DNA of 64,000 bases from Nitrospirillum iridis (GCF_014205765.1 NZ_JACIIZ010000003.1:434001-498000), one strand, 5' to 3'. Shown: positions 25,663 through 34,211, counted from the first letter of the stretch. Notes: generated from the letters alone by a model not told the origin. A program made the numbers and translations.

Positions 25663-26343
25663 TCACAGCCGACGGCCGACCCAGACGATACGGCCGATGA
25701 TGTCGATATCGGCCGCCGACCGTTCATAGACCCGGTGGTGGGGATTGTCCGAGCGGATTTCAATCACGGGCGGGTAACTGCCCATGATGACCTCCAACCG
25801 CTTGATGACCACCCCTTGGCCATCCCACAACGCGAAGATGCCGGAGGGGGAGGGCGATTGGTCCGCCAGGTTGACCATCACCCGGTCCCCGGGCAGCAGC
25901 GTCGGTTCCATGCCATCGCCCCGAACTTCTACAATGCGGACCGCCGCGGCCTGCACCTGCAATTCGGCCGACAGATAGGCGGCGGGGAAGCGCCACTGGG
26001 CCGTCGCCTCATCCTCCCGGAAACCTTGGGGCCCGCCGTCGTGGCTGGCGAGGAAGCCGGACCGCCGGTCGCCATGGATATCGATCTCCGCCACATCGAC
26101 GGAGGGATCCTGGCCCCACCCGGGAACCGGCGGTGCGGCCACCACGGGTTCCAGCAATTCGGCCAGGCTGCATCCCAGGCTGGCGGCGATCAGCACCATG
26201 CGCGGTTGCGACAGACGGGTGCGCCCGGACTCCAGCTTGGAGATGACGGTCTTGTCGGTGCCGATCAGGGTGCCCAGCTGCTCCTGAGTCAGGCCGCGGG
26301 CTTCACGGAGTTCACGGATGCGGTTCGGTGGCGATGTGGTCAT
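25663..26343 (-). CDS. XRE-S24 (CI/LexA-like) repressor lacking the catalytic serine
   Basis: This 226-residue protein has an N-terminal XRE helix-turn-helix (about 8-65; RELREARGLTQEQLGTLIGTDKTVISKLESGR) and a C-terminal S24 peptidase-like domain (about 130-220). The usual GDSMEPT active-site serine is Gly144 here (RGDGMEPTLLPGD), while the partner Lys181 (VVIKRLEV) is kept. Self-cleavage is therefore not expected, and it may instead act as a constitutive or ligand-responsive repressor. It is divergent from a Cro-like gene across three operators. Its own promoter places the start site at the ATG, so it is probably leaderless. No phage genes surround it. Confidence 0.9.
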   Translation of the reverse strand: MTTSPPNRIRELREARGLTQEQLGTLIGTDKTVISKLESGRTRLSQPRMVLIAASLGCSLAELLEPVVAAPPVPGWGQDPSVDVAEIDIHGDRRSGFLASHDGGPQGFREDEATAQWRFPAAYLSAELQVQAAAVRIVEVRGDGMEPTLLPGDRVMVNLADQSPSPSGIFALWDGQGVVIKRLEVIMGSYPPVIEIRSDNPHHRVYERSAADIDIIGRIVWVGRRL

Positions 26344-26349
26344 GGCCAG

Positions 26350-26378
26350 ACGTTGCCATAGCGGCTACCTTGCGTCAG
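26350..26378 (-). promoter_or_regulatory. Autoregulated promoter of the repressor gene
   Basis: On the minus strand CTGACG (26378-26373), a 17-nt spacer and CAACGT (26355-26350). The spacer contains operator GTAGCC-N5-GGCAAC (26368-26352). The predicted start site is about 26343, the first base of the ATG, so the transcript is probably leaderless. The hexamers are weak, and the alignment with the two sister promoters is the main support. Confidence 0.55.
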
Positions 26379-26394
26379 TTGCCATAGAGGCAAC
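26378..26394. promoter_or_regulatory. Central 17-bp operator, perfect inverted repeat
   Basis: GTTGCCATAGAGGCAAC has perfect 6-bp arms around 5 nt. It lies between the divergent promoters, touching the -35 of the repressor promoter and 3 nt upstream of the -35 of the Cro-like promoter. It is the best copy of the operator. Confidence 0.75.
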
Positions 26395-26397
26395 AAA

Positions 26398-26426
26398 TTG
26401 ACAGGAGGTTGCCATTTTGGCACTAT
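26398..26426 (+). promoter_or_regulatory. Promoter of the Cro-like gene with embedded operator
   Basis: A consensus -35, TTGACA (26398-26403), is followed by a 17-nt spacer and CACTAT (26421-26426). The operator copy 26408-26424 (GTTGCC-N5-GGCACT) overlaps the spacer and -10. The predicted start site falls at about 26433-26434, the ATG, so the transcript would be leaderless. Confidence 0.7.
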
Positions 26427-26433
26427 TTGGTGC

Positions 26434-26640
26434 ATGAAGCTTACCGACTACCTCCTTGCCGAGAACATCACCGCAGCCGAGTTCGCACGGCGCTTGGGTC
26501 GCAGCCGTTCCACCATTGGCCGCTGGTGCACCGGTCAGCGCCACCCCGATGCCGGCGCCATGCGGGCGATCATGGAAGAGACGAAGGGGGCGGTGATGCC
26601 GAATGACTTTTTTGAGTCACGGGAGTCGGGGCAGTGCTAG
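26434..26640 (+). CDS. Cro-like helix-turn-helix protein
   Basis: This 68-residue protein consists of little more than a Cro/XRE-type helix-turn-helix (LTDYLLAENITAAEFARRLGRSRSTIGRWCTGQRHPDAGAMRAIMEET). It is divergent from the S24-type repressor, with three shared operators in the 90-base gap, the geometry of a lambdoid or P22-like switch. No ribosome site precedes ATG 26434; the AGGAGG at 26403-26408 is 26 nt away and belongs to the promoter spacer. The start is therefore most easily explained by a leaderless mRNA. Confidence 0.85.
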   Translation: MKLTDYLLAENITAAEFARRLGRSRSTIGRWCTGQRHPDAGAMRAIMEETKGAVMPNDFFESRESGQC

Positions 26641-26735
26641 TGGCGTCCTTATTCAGGGGCCGAAAATCGATTGGATAACGGGCCGCCCTGCGTTAATTTT
26701 CTTAAATCTTGTGTTTAAAATAATTTGGGAACTCC

Positions 26736-27434
26736 ATGAACATGCCCCTTACCGTCGTAGGGTACGTAAAAAAAGCTATTTTCGTAGCCATAAGCCTGAC
26801 TTTATTCGGCTGCGTAACGAATGACCCGACAAAACTCTCTTTCAAGCAAAACAACACTCAATCCCTTCTTCTGATGGAAATGGACCCTGTTGCCGGCGAA
26901 TACGGCATGGGAATAGCGTCATTCGATGAATCTAGTAACTTCGTGACTCTGTCGCTTACAGGGGGGACCGGGGCGTATTTTAAAAAGTCCGACAAGTCAA
27001 ACTACGCCTATGCGGTCATAAGTCCAGGATCCTACACTTTTACTGAATTCGTCCAACAAGATTCTTGGGCGCTTTGCTTCCATGCCCATACCGTCTCATT
27101 TACTGTGGAACCTGGACAAAGCCTCTTCCTGGGCCATTTGCAGACACGCACGCATTTGGCGCAGCTACAACAGATGGTCTCCCTGTTCGGGCCTTCGTCA
27201 GTTCGTCAAGGTGACCATGTCTACTATAGGGATGGAATTCTGCCGCCGCGAATCGCCACGCCGTCGGCGGCGGATGTTGGCCGTGCCCAGCAGTACATCC
27301 TTGAATCTATGCCTAAAGTCCAAGCCACGCTGGCACCCGTCTTATATAGGTCTGCCAAATTCGACGTTGGGCACGACATTTTTGGCAACATGCTTTGCCT
27401 TGGCTATGGTCGGAAGCCTTTGCCGAATAGCTGA
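26736..27434 (+). CDS. Putative lipoprotein of unknown function, AT-richer
   Basis: This protein of up to 232 residues has an N-terminal hydrophobic segment ending in the lipobox LFGC (Cys about residue 26), so it is probably membrane-anchored. The body is beta-rich (FVTLSLTGGTGAYFKK, YAYAVISPGSYTFTEFVQ, VSFTVEPGQSLFLGHL), with several Cys and aromatic residues. No family is recognised. The DNA from 26641 to about 27430 is clearly less GC-rich than its surroundings and uses more A/T-ending codons, which suggests horizontal transfer. ATG 26736 lacks an obvious ribosome site; its 5' flank is AT-rich. Confidence 0.75.
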   Translation: MNMPLTVVGYVKKAIFVAISLTLFGCVTNDPTKLSFKQNNTQSLLLMEMDPVAGEYGMGIASFDESSNFVTLSLTGGTGAYFKKSDKSNYAYAVISPGSYTFTEFVQQDSWALCFHAHTVSFTVEPGQSLFLGHLQTRTHLAQLQQMVSLFGPSSVRQGDHVYYRDGILPPRIATPSAADVGRAQQYILESMPKVQATLAPVLYRSAKFDVGHDIFGNMLCLGYGRKPLPNS

Positions 27435-27454
27435 GACCGGTAGCGGCGTTGAAT

Positions 27455-28294
27455 CTATGCGCCGAACCGCGCCCGGACCCCGTCCGCCGTCGCCAAGCTG
27501 CGCCCCATGAGACGGGCGCCTTGGGCGGCGGCGGTCACCAGACCGGCGTTGTCGGGCGCCAGCGTGCCATCCGGCAGGTGCAGGTTGTTCTCGAAGCCCA
27601 CGCGGATATGGCCCCCCAAGCCGGTGGCGGTGAGCACGCAGGCGTTCTCCCGACGGCCGAAGGCGCAGACGGCCCAGGGGATGTCGCCGGTGTTGTCGGC
27701 GGCCGGGTCGGACACAGGCTCCAGGAAGGGCAACAGGTCACGCGGATCGCTGACTTGGCCGGCGGTGTAGCGGCCCAGGACGTACAGCAGGAAATGCGGC
27801 GCCTCCGGCACGACCCCCCGGCGGCGCAGATCATGCCAGCGCAGCAAATCGTCACGGGAATAGAGGATGGTTTGGACCATCACCCGTTCCCGCGCCAGCC
27901 AGGCGAAGAAGTCGGCCGCATCCTGTTCATGCGCCGCGTCTGGCGCCAGTTCGCGGATGGCCAGCGACACCGCCTCCGGCTTCAGGGCGCGGATGACAGC
28001 CATCTGGTGGGGCGGATGATAGAGGCCGGCGGCCTCCGTCGTCACCTGGATGACCAGGCGGTCGCCCACGGCCTGGCGCACGGCGGCCGTGGCGGCGGCA
28101 TAGGCGTCGGCGTCCAGCAGATGGCGACCCTGACTGTCCCGCACGTGCAGGTGGATCATGGCCGCCCCCGCCTCCAGGCAGGCGGCGGCATCTTGGCCGA
28201 TCTCGGCCGGGGTCAGCGGAATGGCGGGATGGTCGGTCTTCAGCCGGCGGGCGCCGTTGGGCGCCACGGTCAGGATCACGGGATCGGCGTTCAT
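27455..28294 (-). CDS. Beta-keto acid cleavage enzyme (BKACE, DUF849)
   Basis: This 279-residue TIM-barrel protein belongs to the DUF849/BKACE family, whose founder Kce condenses 3-keto-5-aminohexanoate with acetyl-CoA. Zinc-ligand His pairs are visible in MIHLHVRDSQGRH, and the glutamate region is VTTEAAGLYHP. The family acts on many beta-keto acids, so the substrate cannot be read from sequence. It overlaps the response regulator by 4 nt and is the last of six genes that also encode an ABC importer and a two-component system. That setting suggests the imported compound, or a product of it, is the substrate. Confidence 0.92.
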   Translation of the reverse strand: MNADPVILTVAPNGARRLKTDHPAIPLTPAEIGQDAAACLEAGAAMIHLHVRDSQGRHLLDADAYAAATAAVRQAVGDRLVIQVTTEAAGLYHPPHQMAVIRALKPEAVSLAIRELAPDAAHEQDAADFFAWLARERVMVQTILYSRDDLLRWHDLRRRGVVPEAPHFLLYVLGRYTAGQVSDPRDLLPFLEPVSDPAADNTGDIPWAVCAFGRRENACVLTATGLGGHIRVGFENNLHLPDGTLAPDNAGLVTAAAQGARLMGRSLATADGVRARFGA

Positions 28295-29643
28295 TCGGTG
28301 CCCCCGATATTCAGGCGTTTCATCTTGTCGTAAAGCGTCTTGCGCGGCACGCCCAGGGTTTCCGCCGCCCGGGTCACCTGGCCGCCGCTGGCGCGCAACG
28401 CCTCGGTGATCAAATGGCGCTCCACCCCGTCCAGGATGTCGGCCAACGGGGCGTTTGCGGTTGTGCCGCCATCGCCCCCCGCCGCCTCATCCTCCCCCAG
28501 GCCCAGCACATGGCGGTCGGCGGCGTTGCGCAGCTCGCGCACATTGCCGGGCCAGTCCCTCAGCATCAAGCCGCGCAGCAGGCCCGGCGCCAGCTCGGCA
28601 TGGGGCCGGCGGAAGCGGGCGGCCGCCTGCAAGGCGAAATGCCGGAACAGCAGGGGGATGTCTTCCCGCCGGTCGCGCAAAGGTGGCAGGGTCAGGGTGA
28701 CGACGCTCAGCCGGTAATAGAGGTCGGCGCGGAACCTGCCGGCATTGGCCAGGTCCAACAGGTTTTCCTTGGTGGCGGCCACCACCCGCAGATCCACCGC
28801 CACCCGGTCGTTGCCGCCCAGCCGTTCCAGCGCCCGGTCCTGCAGCACGCGCAGCAGCTTGACCTGCAAGGCCAGCGGCATGCTCTCCACCTCATCCAGG
28901 AACAGGGTGCCGCGATGGGCGTATTCGATCTTGCCCACCCGCCGCTTGCCCGCCCCGGTGAAGGCGCCGGCCTCATGCCCGAACATCTCGCTTTCGAACA
29001 TGCTGTCCGGGATGGCGCCGCAGTTCACGGCGACGAAAGGATGGGCCGCGCGCGGACCGCCGTCGTGCAGGGCGCGGGCCACCTGTTCCTTGCCCGTACC
29101 CGTCTCCCCCAAAACCAGGACGTCGACATCGGTGCCGGCCAGGTCGGCCACCAGGCGGCGGGTGCGCACCAGGGCCGGGCTTTGGCCCAGCAGGTGGTTT
29201 TCCACCGCCGCGTTCTGGTCCAGGGCCAGGCGCAGGCGCCGGTTCTCCCGCACCAGGGCCCGCTTTTCCAGCGCGCGGCGGATCACTTCCACGAAATGCT
29301 CGGTGACAAAGGGCTTTTCGATGAAGTCGTAGGCGCCGTCCTGCATGGCGCGCACGGCCATGGAGATATCGCCCTGGCCCGTCACCAGCACCACCGGCAA
29401 TTCCGGATCCAGCACCCGCACCCGCGACAGCAGGTCAAGCCCACTCATCCCCGGCAGGCGCACGTCCGTCACCAGGATGCCCGGCGTGTCGGCCGACAGG
29501 TCGGCCAGCGCCGCCTCCGCCGTTGGATATGTCGCCACGGCCAGGCCCGCCAGCTCCAGCGTCTGGCGCACGGTCAGGCGGATGATCTCCTCATCGTCCA
29601 CGAACAGGATGGTTGGAGTAATATCAGGTGCTTGCGTCATCAT
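28291..29643 (-). CDS. DctD/NtrC-type sigma-54 response regulator
   Basis: This protein of about 450 residues has a receiver domain (about 10-125; ILFVDDEE, phospho-Asp in LVTDVRLPG), a sigma-54 AAA+ domain (about 145-375) with Walker A GETGTGKEQ, the intact GAFTGA loop and LFLDEVESMP, and a Fis-type helix-turn-helix at the end (GGQVTRAAETLGVPRKTLYDKMKRL). It should activate a sigma-54 promoter when phosphorylated by the overlapping kinase. I use ATG 29643; TTG 29649 is also in frame. It overlaps the kinase by about 20 nt and the BKACE gene by 4 nt. Confidence 0.95.
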   Translation of the reverse strand: MMTQAPDITPTILFVDDEEIIRLTVRQTLELAGLAVATYPTAEAALADLSADTPGILVTDVRLPGMSGLDLLSRVRVLDPELPVVLVTGQGDISMAVRAMQDGAYDFIEKPFVTEHFVEVIRRALEKRALVRENRRLRLALDQNAAVENHLLGQSPALVRTRRLVADLAGTDVDVLVLGETGTGKEQVARALHDGGPRAAHPFVAVNCGAIPDSMFESEMFGHEAGAFTGAGKRRVGKIEYAHRGTLFLDEVESMPLALQVKLLRVLQDRALERLGGNDRVAVDLRVVAATKENLLDLANAGRFRADLYYRLSVVTLTLPPLRDRREDIPLLFRHFALQAAARFRRPHAELAPGLLRGLMLRDWPGNVRELRNAADRHVLGLGEDEAAGGDGGTTANAPLADILDGVERHLITEALRASGGQVTRAAETLGVPRKTLYDKMKRLNIGGTE

Positions 29644-31420
29644 GCTCAACGGCGGCCAAAGGCAGGGTCAGCAGGAAGACGGCGCCACCGTCCGCGCCGT
29701 CGCGGGCCTCCAGCTGACCACCATATTCCTGGGTGATGGCCAGCGAGATGGCAAGGCCCAGACCCAAGCCCTGGCCGCCCGGCTTGGTGGTGACGAAGGG
29801 GTCGAACAGGCGGTCGCGCACCGCCGGATCCAGGCCGGGGCCGTTGTCCGCCACCGCCACCCTCACGGCGGGGCGCTCATCCAGGGTCGCCGACGTGGCG
29901 GTGATGGCGATGCGGGGATGGGCCAATCCGGCCGTCGCGTCTTCCGCGTTGCGGATCAGATTCACCAGCACTTGCTGCAGACGCACGGGATCGAAGGCCA
30001 CCGTCACCTCCGGCACCTCCACCGCCACCTCCACGCGGGCTTCCTTCAGCCGGCGGTCCAGCAGGGCCAACGCCTCCTGCACGGCGGCGGCCAGGGCGAC
30101 GGGCTGGGCCGGCCCCTCGCTGCGGCGGGAGAAGTTGCGCAGCTGGCTGGAGATCTTGGCCATGCGGTCGACCAGCCCGGCGATATGGCTCAAATTCTGG
30201 CTGACCTCCGCCTGGCGCCCCTGGTCCAGCAACAGGCGGGCATTGTCGGCCAGGGCCCGCAACGCCGTCAGCGGCTGGTTCAGCTCATGCGTCACGCCCG
30301 CCGCCACCTGGCCGATCATGGCCAGCTTGGCGGCCTGCACCAGCTCGGCCTGGGCGTCCCTCAGGTCGGCGGTGCGCGCCTCCACCTGGCGTTCCAAATC
30401 CTGGTAGGCCCGGTCCAGCGCCGCTTGCGCCAGGCGCTGTTCCCCCTGGCGCTTCACCCGCTGGCGAACATAGAGCCCGCTGGCCAGCGCCAGCAGCAGC
30501 AGCAACGCCAGGCCGATGCGGGTGGTGGCCGCCGCCTGGGCCACGGGATGGGCGTCGGCCGCCAGCGCGATGGTCCAGCCATAGCGGCCAAGCGCCCGCT
30601 CCACCAACAGCGCCGGGTGGGCTTGAAGGGAGCGGGGCAGCACCAGGGGCGGATGCGCCAGCCCCACATACTCCCGGCTCTCCTCCAGATATTTCAAGGT
30701 GTCGGCCGCCAGCGGTCGGCGGGCGCGGAATTTCCAATCCGGGTTGGATGACAGGAAAACGATACCAAAGCGGTCGGATACCAATACCGCGTCATGCGAT
30801 GTGCGCCACCCGTCCTCCAGCGCGTCCAGCACGATCTTGACGGCCAGCACGCCCACGCGCCGGCCGTCATGCTCCACCGGGGCGGCGATGAAATAGCCTG
30901 GCAGGCGGGTGAGGGTGCCGACGCCGTAAAAGCGGCCCACGCCCTGGTCGCGCGCATCCTTGAAATAGGGCCGGTAGGAGAAGTCGATCCCGACATAGCT
31001 GTCGGGACGGTTCCAGTTGCTGGCGGCGACCGTGCGGCCTTCGGCGTCCATCAGGTAAAGGACGGCGGAGCCGGCGCTGGCGTTCACCGCCTCCAGATAA
31101 CGGTTGACCCGGTCCACCGCCGCGGGGTCGGCATGGCCGGACCCCGCGGCGGCCAGGGCCGACACCGCCGGATCCCGGGCGGCGACCGAGGGCAGGTAGT
31201 CGAAGCGTTCGACCGCGCCGTCCAGGTTGTTGGCGTAGATTTCCAACCGGTGGCGGGCGTCGGCGGCCACCGCATCCACCGCCCGCCGTTCGGCATGGCC
31301 AACGGCCAGCACCCACAGCCCCAGTGCCCCCGCCGCCGCCAGCAGCAGCGCCAGGATACCGCCAGGGCCGACGGCGCGCAGGCGCGCCGCGAGGGGGTGG
31401 GGAACGGCCAAGGGGGACAC
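29624..31420 (-). CDS. DctB-like sensor histidine kinase
   Basis: This 598-residue inner-membrane kinase has a first helix at about 20-40, a periplasmic double-Cache-type domain (about 45-290) with YRPYFKDARDQGVGRFYGVGTLTRLPGYFIA, the arrangement seen in DctB, and a second helix (about 295-315). A coiled linker follows, then the H-box GVTHELNQPLTALRALADNARLLL and a HATPase domain (DNGPGLDPAVRDRLFDPF, GQGLGLGLAIS). DctB senses C4-dicarboxylates; here the operon suggests a different organic acid. The GTG start at 31420 directly abuts the ABC ATPase stop. Confidence 0.95.
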   Translation of the reverse strand: MSPLAVPHPLAARLRAVGPGGILALLLAAAGALGLWVLAVGHAERRAVDAVAADARHRLEIYANNLDGAVERFDYLPSVAARDPAVSALAAAGSGHADPAAVDRVNRYLEAVNASAGSAVLYLMDAEGRTVAASNWNRPDSYVGIDFSYRPYFKDARDQGVGRFYGVGTLTRLPGYFIAAPVEHDGRRVGVLAVKIVLDALEDGWRTSHDAVLVSDRFGIVFLSSNPDWKFRARRPLAADTLKYLEESREYVGLAHPPLVLPRSLQAHPALLVERALGRYGWTIALAADAHPVAQAAATTRIGLALLLLLALASGLYVRQRVKRQGEQRLAQAALDRAYQDLERQVEARTADLRDAQAELVQAAKLAMIGQVAAGVTHELNQPLTALRALADNARLLLDQGRQAEVSQNLSHIAGLVDRMAKISSQLRNFSRRSEGPAQPVALAAAVQEALALLDRRLKEARVEVAVEVPEVTVAFDPVRLQQVLVNLIRNAEDATAGLAHPRIAITATSATLDERPAVRVAVADNGPGLDPAVRDRLFDPFVTTKPGGQGLGLGLAISLAITQEYGGQLEARDGADGGAVFLLTLPLAAVEHDDAST

Positions 31421-32212
31421 TCAGTCGGTGGTGAGGCCGGCCCGTTCCGCCGCCTCATGCCGCTGCTGTTCCTCCGTCACCAGACGGGACAACTCGCGTT
31501 TCAGGGCGTTGAACTCGGGCGAGGCGGCATCGCGCGGCCGCGCCATCTCCACCCGCACGTCGCTTTTCACCGTGCCCGGCCGGTAGGTCAGCACGATGAT
31601 GCGGTCGGCCAGGTAGATCGCCTCCTCGATGGAATGGGTGACGAAGACGATGGTCTTGCCCAGGCGCGACCATATCTTCAACAGCTCATCCTGCAGGGAG
31701 CGGCGCGTGAGGGCGTCCAGGGCGCCGAAGGGCTCATCCATCAGCAGCACGGGGCTGTCCAGCGCCAGGACGCGGGCGATGGCCACGCGCTGGCGCATGC
31801 CACCCGACAGATCCTTGGGGAAGCGGTTGGCGAACTCCCTCATGCCCAGCATGTCCAGCAGTTCGGTCACCCGGGCATCGGCGGCATCGTTCGCCATGCC
31901 CTTGATCTCAAGGCCGAAGCGGATGTTCTTGGCCACCGTCATCCACGGGAACAGGGCGTATTCCTGGAACACCATGCCCCGGTCGGGGCCGGGGCCGGTC
32001 ACCGCCTTGCCCCCCACGGTGATGGTGCCGTCGGTGGGATTGGAGAAGCCGGCGATGGCGTTCAGCAGGGTGGACTTGCCACAGCCGGACGGGCCCAGCA
32101 GGCAGACGAACTCGCCTTGGGCGATGTCCAGGTTGATGTCCTTCAGCGCCACCACTTCGCCTTCCGGGATAGGGAAGCGCTTGTGGACGTGATCGATCAG
32201 GATGTCGGCCAT
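31421..32212 (-). CDS. NitT/TauT-type ABC transporter ATP-binding protein
   Basis: This 263-residue ATPase resembles SsuB/TauB. Walker A is GPSGCGKST, the signature LSGGMRQRVAIARVLALDSPVLLMDEPFGALD includes Walker B, and the H-loop is FVTHSIEEAI. It energises import with the permease 4 bases upstream and the binding protein beyond it. The next gene, a sensor kinase, starts at the base after its stop codon. Confidence 0.96.
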   Translation of the reverse strand: MADILIDHVHKRFPIPEGEVVALKDINLDIAQGEFVCLLGPSGCGKSTLLNAIAGFSNPTDGTITVGGKAVTGPGPDRGMVFQEYALFPWMTVAKNIRFGLEIKGMANDAADARVTELLDMLGMREFANRFPKDLSGGMRQRVAIARVLALDSPVLLMDEPFGALDALTRRSLQDELLKIWSRLGKTIVFVTHSIEEAIYLADRIIVLTYRPGTVKSDVRVEMARPRDAASPEFNALKRELSRLVTEEQQRHEAAERAGLTTD

Positions 32213-32215
32213 GTG

Positions 32216-33037
32216 TCAGTGCTCCAGACCGCGATGCCAACGCAGCAGGTGGGTGTTGATGCGGGTGACGCCGCTGTCGATGGCCAGGCCCAGCAGGCCG
32301 ATGGTGAACATGCCGGCGATGATCTTGTCGGACCAGAAGTACTCCCGCGCTTCCAGGATGCGGAAGCCCAGGCCGTTGTTGACGGCGATCATCTCCGACA
32401 CGATCACCACGATGAAGGCGGTGCCGATACCGATGCGCACGCCCGACAGGATGTAGGGGGTGGCCGCCGGCAGCATGACGCGGCGGAAGATGGTCAAGGG
32501 CCCAGCACCCAGGTTGCGGGCGGCGCGCAGATAGATGCCGTCCACCTGGCGCACGCCGGCGATGGTGTTGACCAGCACCGGGAAGAAGGCGCCCAGCGAA
32601 ATCAGGAAGATGGCGGGCGGGTTGCCCAGGCCGAACCACAGGATGGACAGCGGGATGTAGGCGATGGGCGGAATGGGGCGCAGCACCTCCACCAACGGGT
32701 TCAGCCAGCGGAAGGCCTTGGTGCTGGCGCCCATCAGTAGGCCCAGCGGCAGGGCCAGGACCGCGCCGACCAGGAAGCCCATGACCACGCGATACAGGCT
32801 GCCGATGGCGTCATGGATCAGCTCCCCGGAGAAAATCCAGGTGAGGTAGCTGCCCACCGCCGGGTCGTAGGGATCGGCGGGGGCGAGATAGGCCCACCAG
32901 CGCACAGCCACCGCCACGGGGGACGGCATGATCTTGGCATTGGCCAGGCCGGCGCTGGACGCCGCCTGCCATAAGGCGAGCAGCAGCAGGGGCACGACGG
33001 CCCCCTGCAGGGCCGTCAACCAGGGTTTACGCCGCAT
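32216..33037 (-). CDS. NitT/TauT-type ABC transporter permease
   Basis: This 273-residue permease has about six membrane helices and the EAA-type cytoplasmic loop (GIYLRAARNLGAGPLTIFRRVMLPAATPYILSGVRIGIG), characteristic of the SsuC/TauC/NrtB group. ATG 33037 with GGGGGAG upstream is preferred over a frame reaching 33067. It lies between the binding protein and the ATPase in the same operon. Confidence 0.95.
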   Translation of the reverse strand: MRRKPWLTALQGAVVPLLLLALWQAASSAGLANAKIMPSPVAVAVRWWAYLAPADPYDPAVGSYLTWIFSGELIHDAIGSLYRVVMGFLVGAVLALPLGLLMGASTKAFRWLNPLVEVLRPIPPIAYIPLSILWFGLGNPPAIFLISLGAFFPVLVNTIAGVRQVDGIYLRAARNLGAGPLTIFRRVMLPAATPYILSGVRIGIGTAFIVVIVSEMIAVNNGLGFRILEAREYFWSDKIIAGMFTIGLLGLAIDSGVTRINTHLLRWHRGLEH

Positions 33038-33144
33038 TCGGGAACTCCCCCAAGAAAGCGCGCCCACTAAGGCGCGAAAGACTGCAAAGCGCGAATGACC
33101 GGATCGGGAAAGGGCCCGCCGCGGAGGACGGCGGGCCCGAACGC

Positions 33145-34125
33145 TTATTGGATGCCCAGATCCTTCTTAGCATCGGCCAGCAGGTCCAGCTTCACAAAGT
33201 CGGTGGCGGTCGGCACCTTGGCCATCTTGGACACGCCGTACTTGGCCATGGTCTCGGCCGTCACCTGGATCTGGGCGGGATCGATGTCATAGCTGTACTG
33301 GGCGTTGCCCATGGCGCTGTCGAAGTCGGTCTCGCTCAGCTGCTTCTTGAACAGCGTCTCGCGCACATATTTGGACGCCACCGCCGGCTGGTCGATGAAG
33401 GTCTTGGTGGCTTTCACGAAGCAGCGCATGAATTTCTCGGCCAGCGCCTTGTGCTTGTCGTGGAACTCCTCCGACATCACCAGGGTGCGCACCGGCGTGC
33501 CGATGGCGGTGTCGTAGGGCTTCATCACCTCAATGCCGAAGCCGCCGTTGACGGCCTGTGAGCCCTGCGGCTCCGTCTGCATGATGGCGTCCAACTGCTT
33601 CAGCATCAGCGCCTGGTTCAGGTCGGGATAGTTCAGGTAGACGATCTGGACGTCCTTGCCCGGCTGGTCGGACCAGGTGAGGCCGTTCTGCGCCAGTTCG
33701 GCCGCCAGCAGCACCTCCTGGATGCCGCCGCGGGTGACGCCGACCTTCTTGCCCTTCAGGTCGGTGACCTTGGCCACCTTGGCCTCGGGTGCTGCCACCA
33801 GGCGGGCGCCGCCCTTGGCGAAACCGGCGACGATGTAGATGGGGGCGCCGGCGGCGCGGCCGGAGATGGCTGCCTCGGACGCGGTGGCGCCCACGTCCAG
33901 CTCACCGGCCACCATGGCCTGCATGATGTCGGGGCCCTTGGCGAAAATGCGCTCCTCCACCTTGATGCCGCAGTCGGTCAGTACTTGCGTGTAGGAGACG
34001 GCGCCGAAATGGGCCAGCTTCAGATTGCCCAGGCGCACCGTGTCCTCGGCCGCGGCCGGCAAGGCCGACAGGGACAGGGCGGATGCGGCGATCAGGGCGG
34101 ACAGCAGAGTCTTCTTGGACTTCAT
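33145..34125 (-). CDS. NitT/TauT-type ABC substrate-binding protein
   Basis: This 326-residue periplasmic binding protein has a Sec signal peptide cleaved after LPAAAA (about residue 26). The mature part follows the SsuA/TauA pattern: VRLGNLKLAHFGA, GELDVGATASEAAISGRAAGAPIYIVAG and KVTDLKGKKVGVTRGGIQEVLL. The ligand is unknown; the group includes taurine, nitrate, alkanesulfonate, aromatic and other organic-acid binders. ATG 34125 follows GGGAGG. It is the first gene of the six-gene operon, downstream of a candidate sigma-54 promoter. Confidence 0.95.
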   Translation of the reverse strand: MKSKKTLLSALIAASALSLSALPAAAEDTVRLGNLKLAHFGAVSYTQVLTDCGIKVEERIFAKGPDIMQAMVAGELDVGATASEAAISGRAAGAPIYIVAGFAKGGARLVAAPEAKVAKVTDLKGKKVGVTRGGIQEVLLAAELAQNGLTWSDQPGKDVQIVYLNYPDLNQALMLKQLDAIMQTEPQGSQAVNGGFGIEVMKPYDTAIGTPVRTLVMSEEFHDKHKALAEKFMRCFVKATKTFIDQPAVASKYVRETLFKKQLSETDFDSAMGNAQYSYDIDPAQIQVTAETMAKYGVSKMAKVPTATDFVKLDLLADAKKDLGIQ

Positions 34126-34211
34126 GGACAGGGGCCTCCCGGGCTTTGGTATCCAACGGCCGCCGATCGACGCCGGCGGTTCCGTACAGGCTTTGGAACT
34201 GCACCCCCTTA

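Noticed and set aside
25663-26640. Reading the repressor/Cro-like pair as part of a prophage
   Set aside because: No integrase, attachment-site duplication, replication or structural genes lie within the window on either side. The tail-collar genes are over 20 kb away and unlinked.
30794-32740. 648-codon open frame on the plus strand
   Set aside because: It is antisense to the kinase and ABC ATPase genes. The translation is His/Gln/Gly-rich with no domain, a typical shadow in GC-rich DNA.
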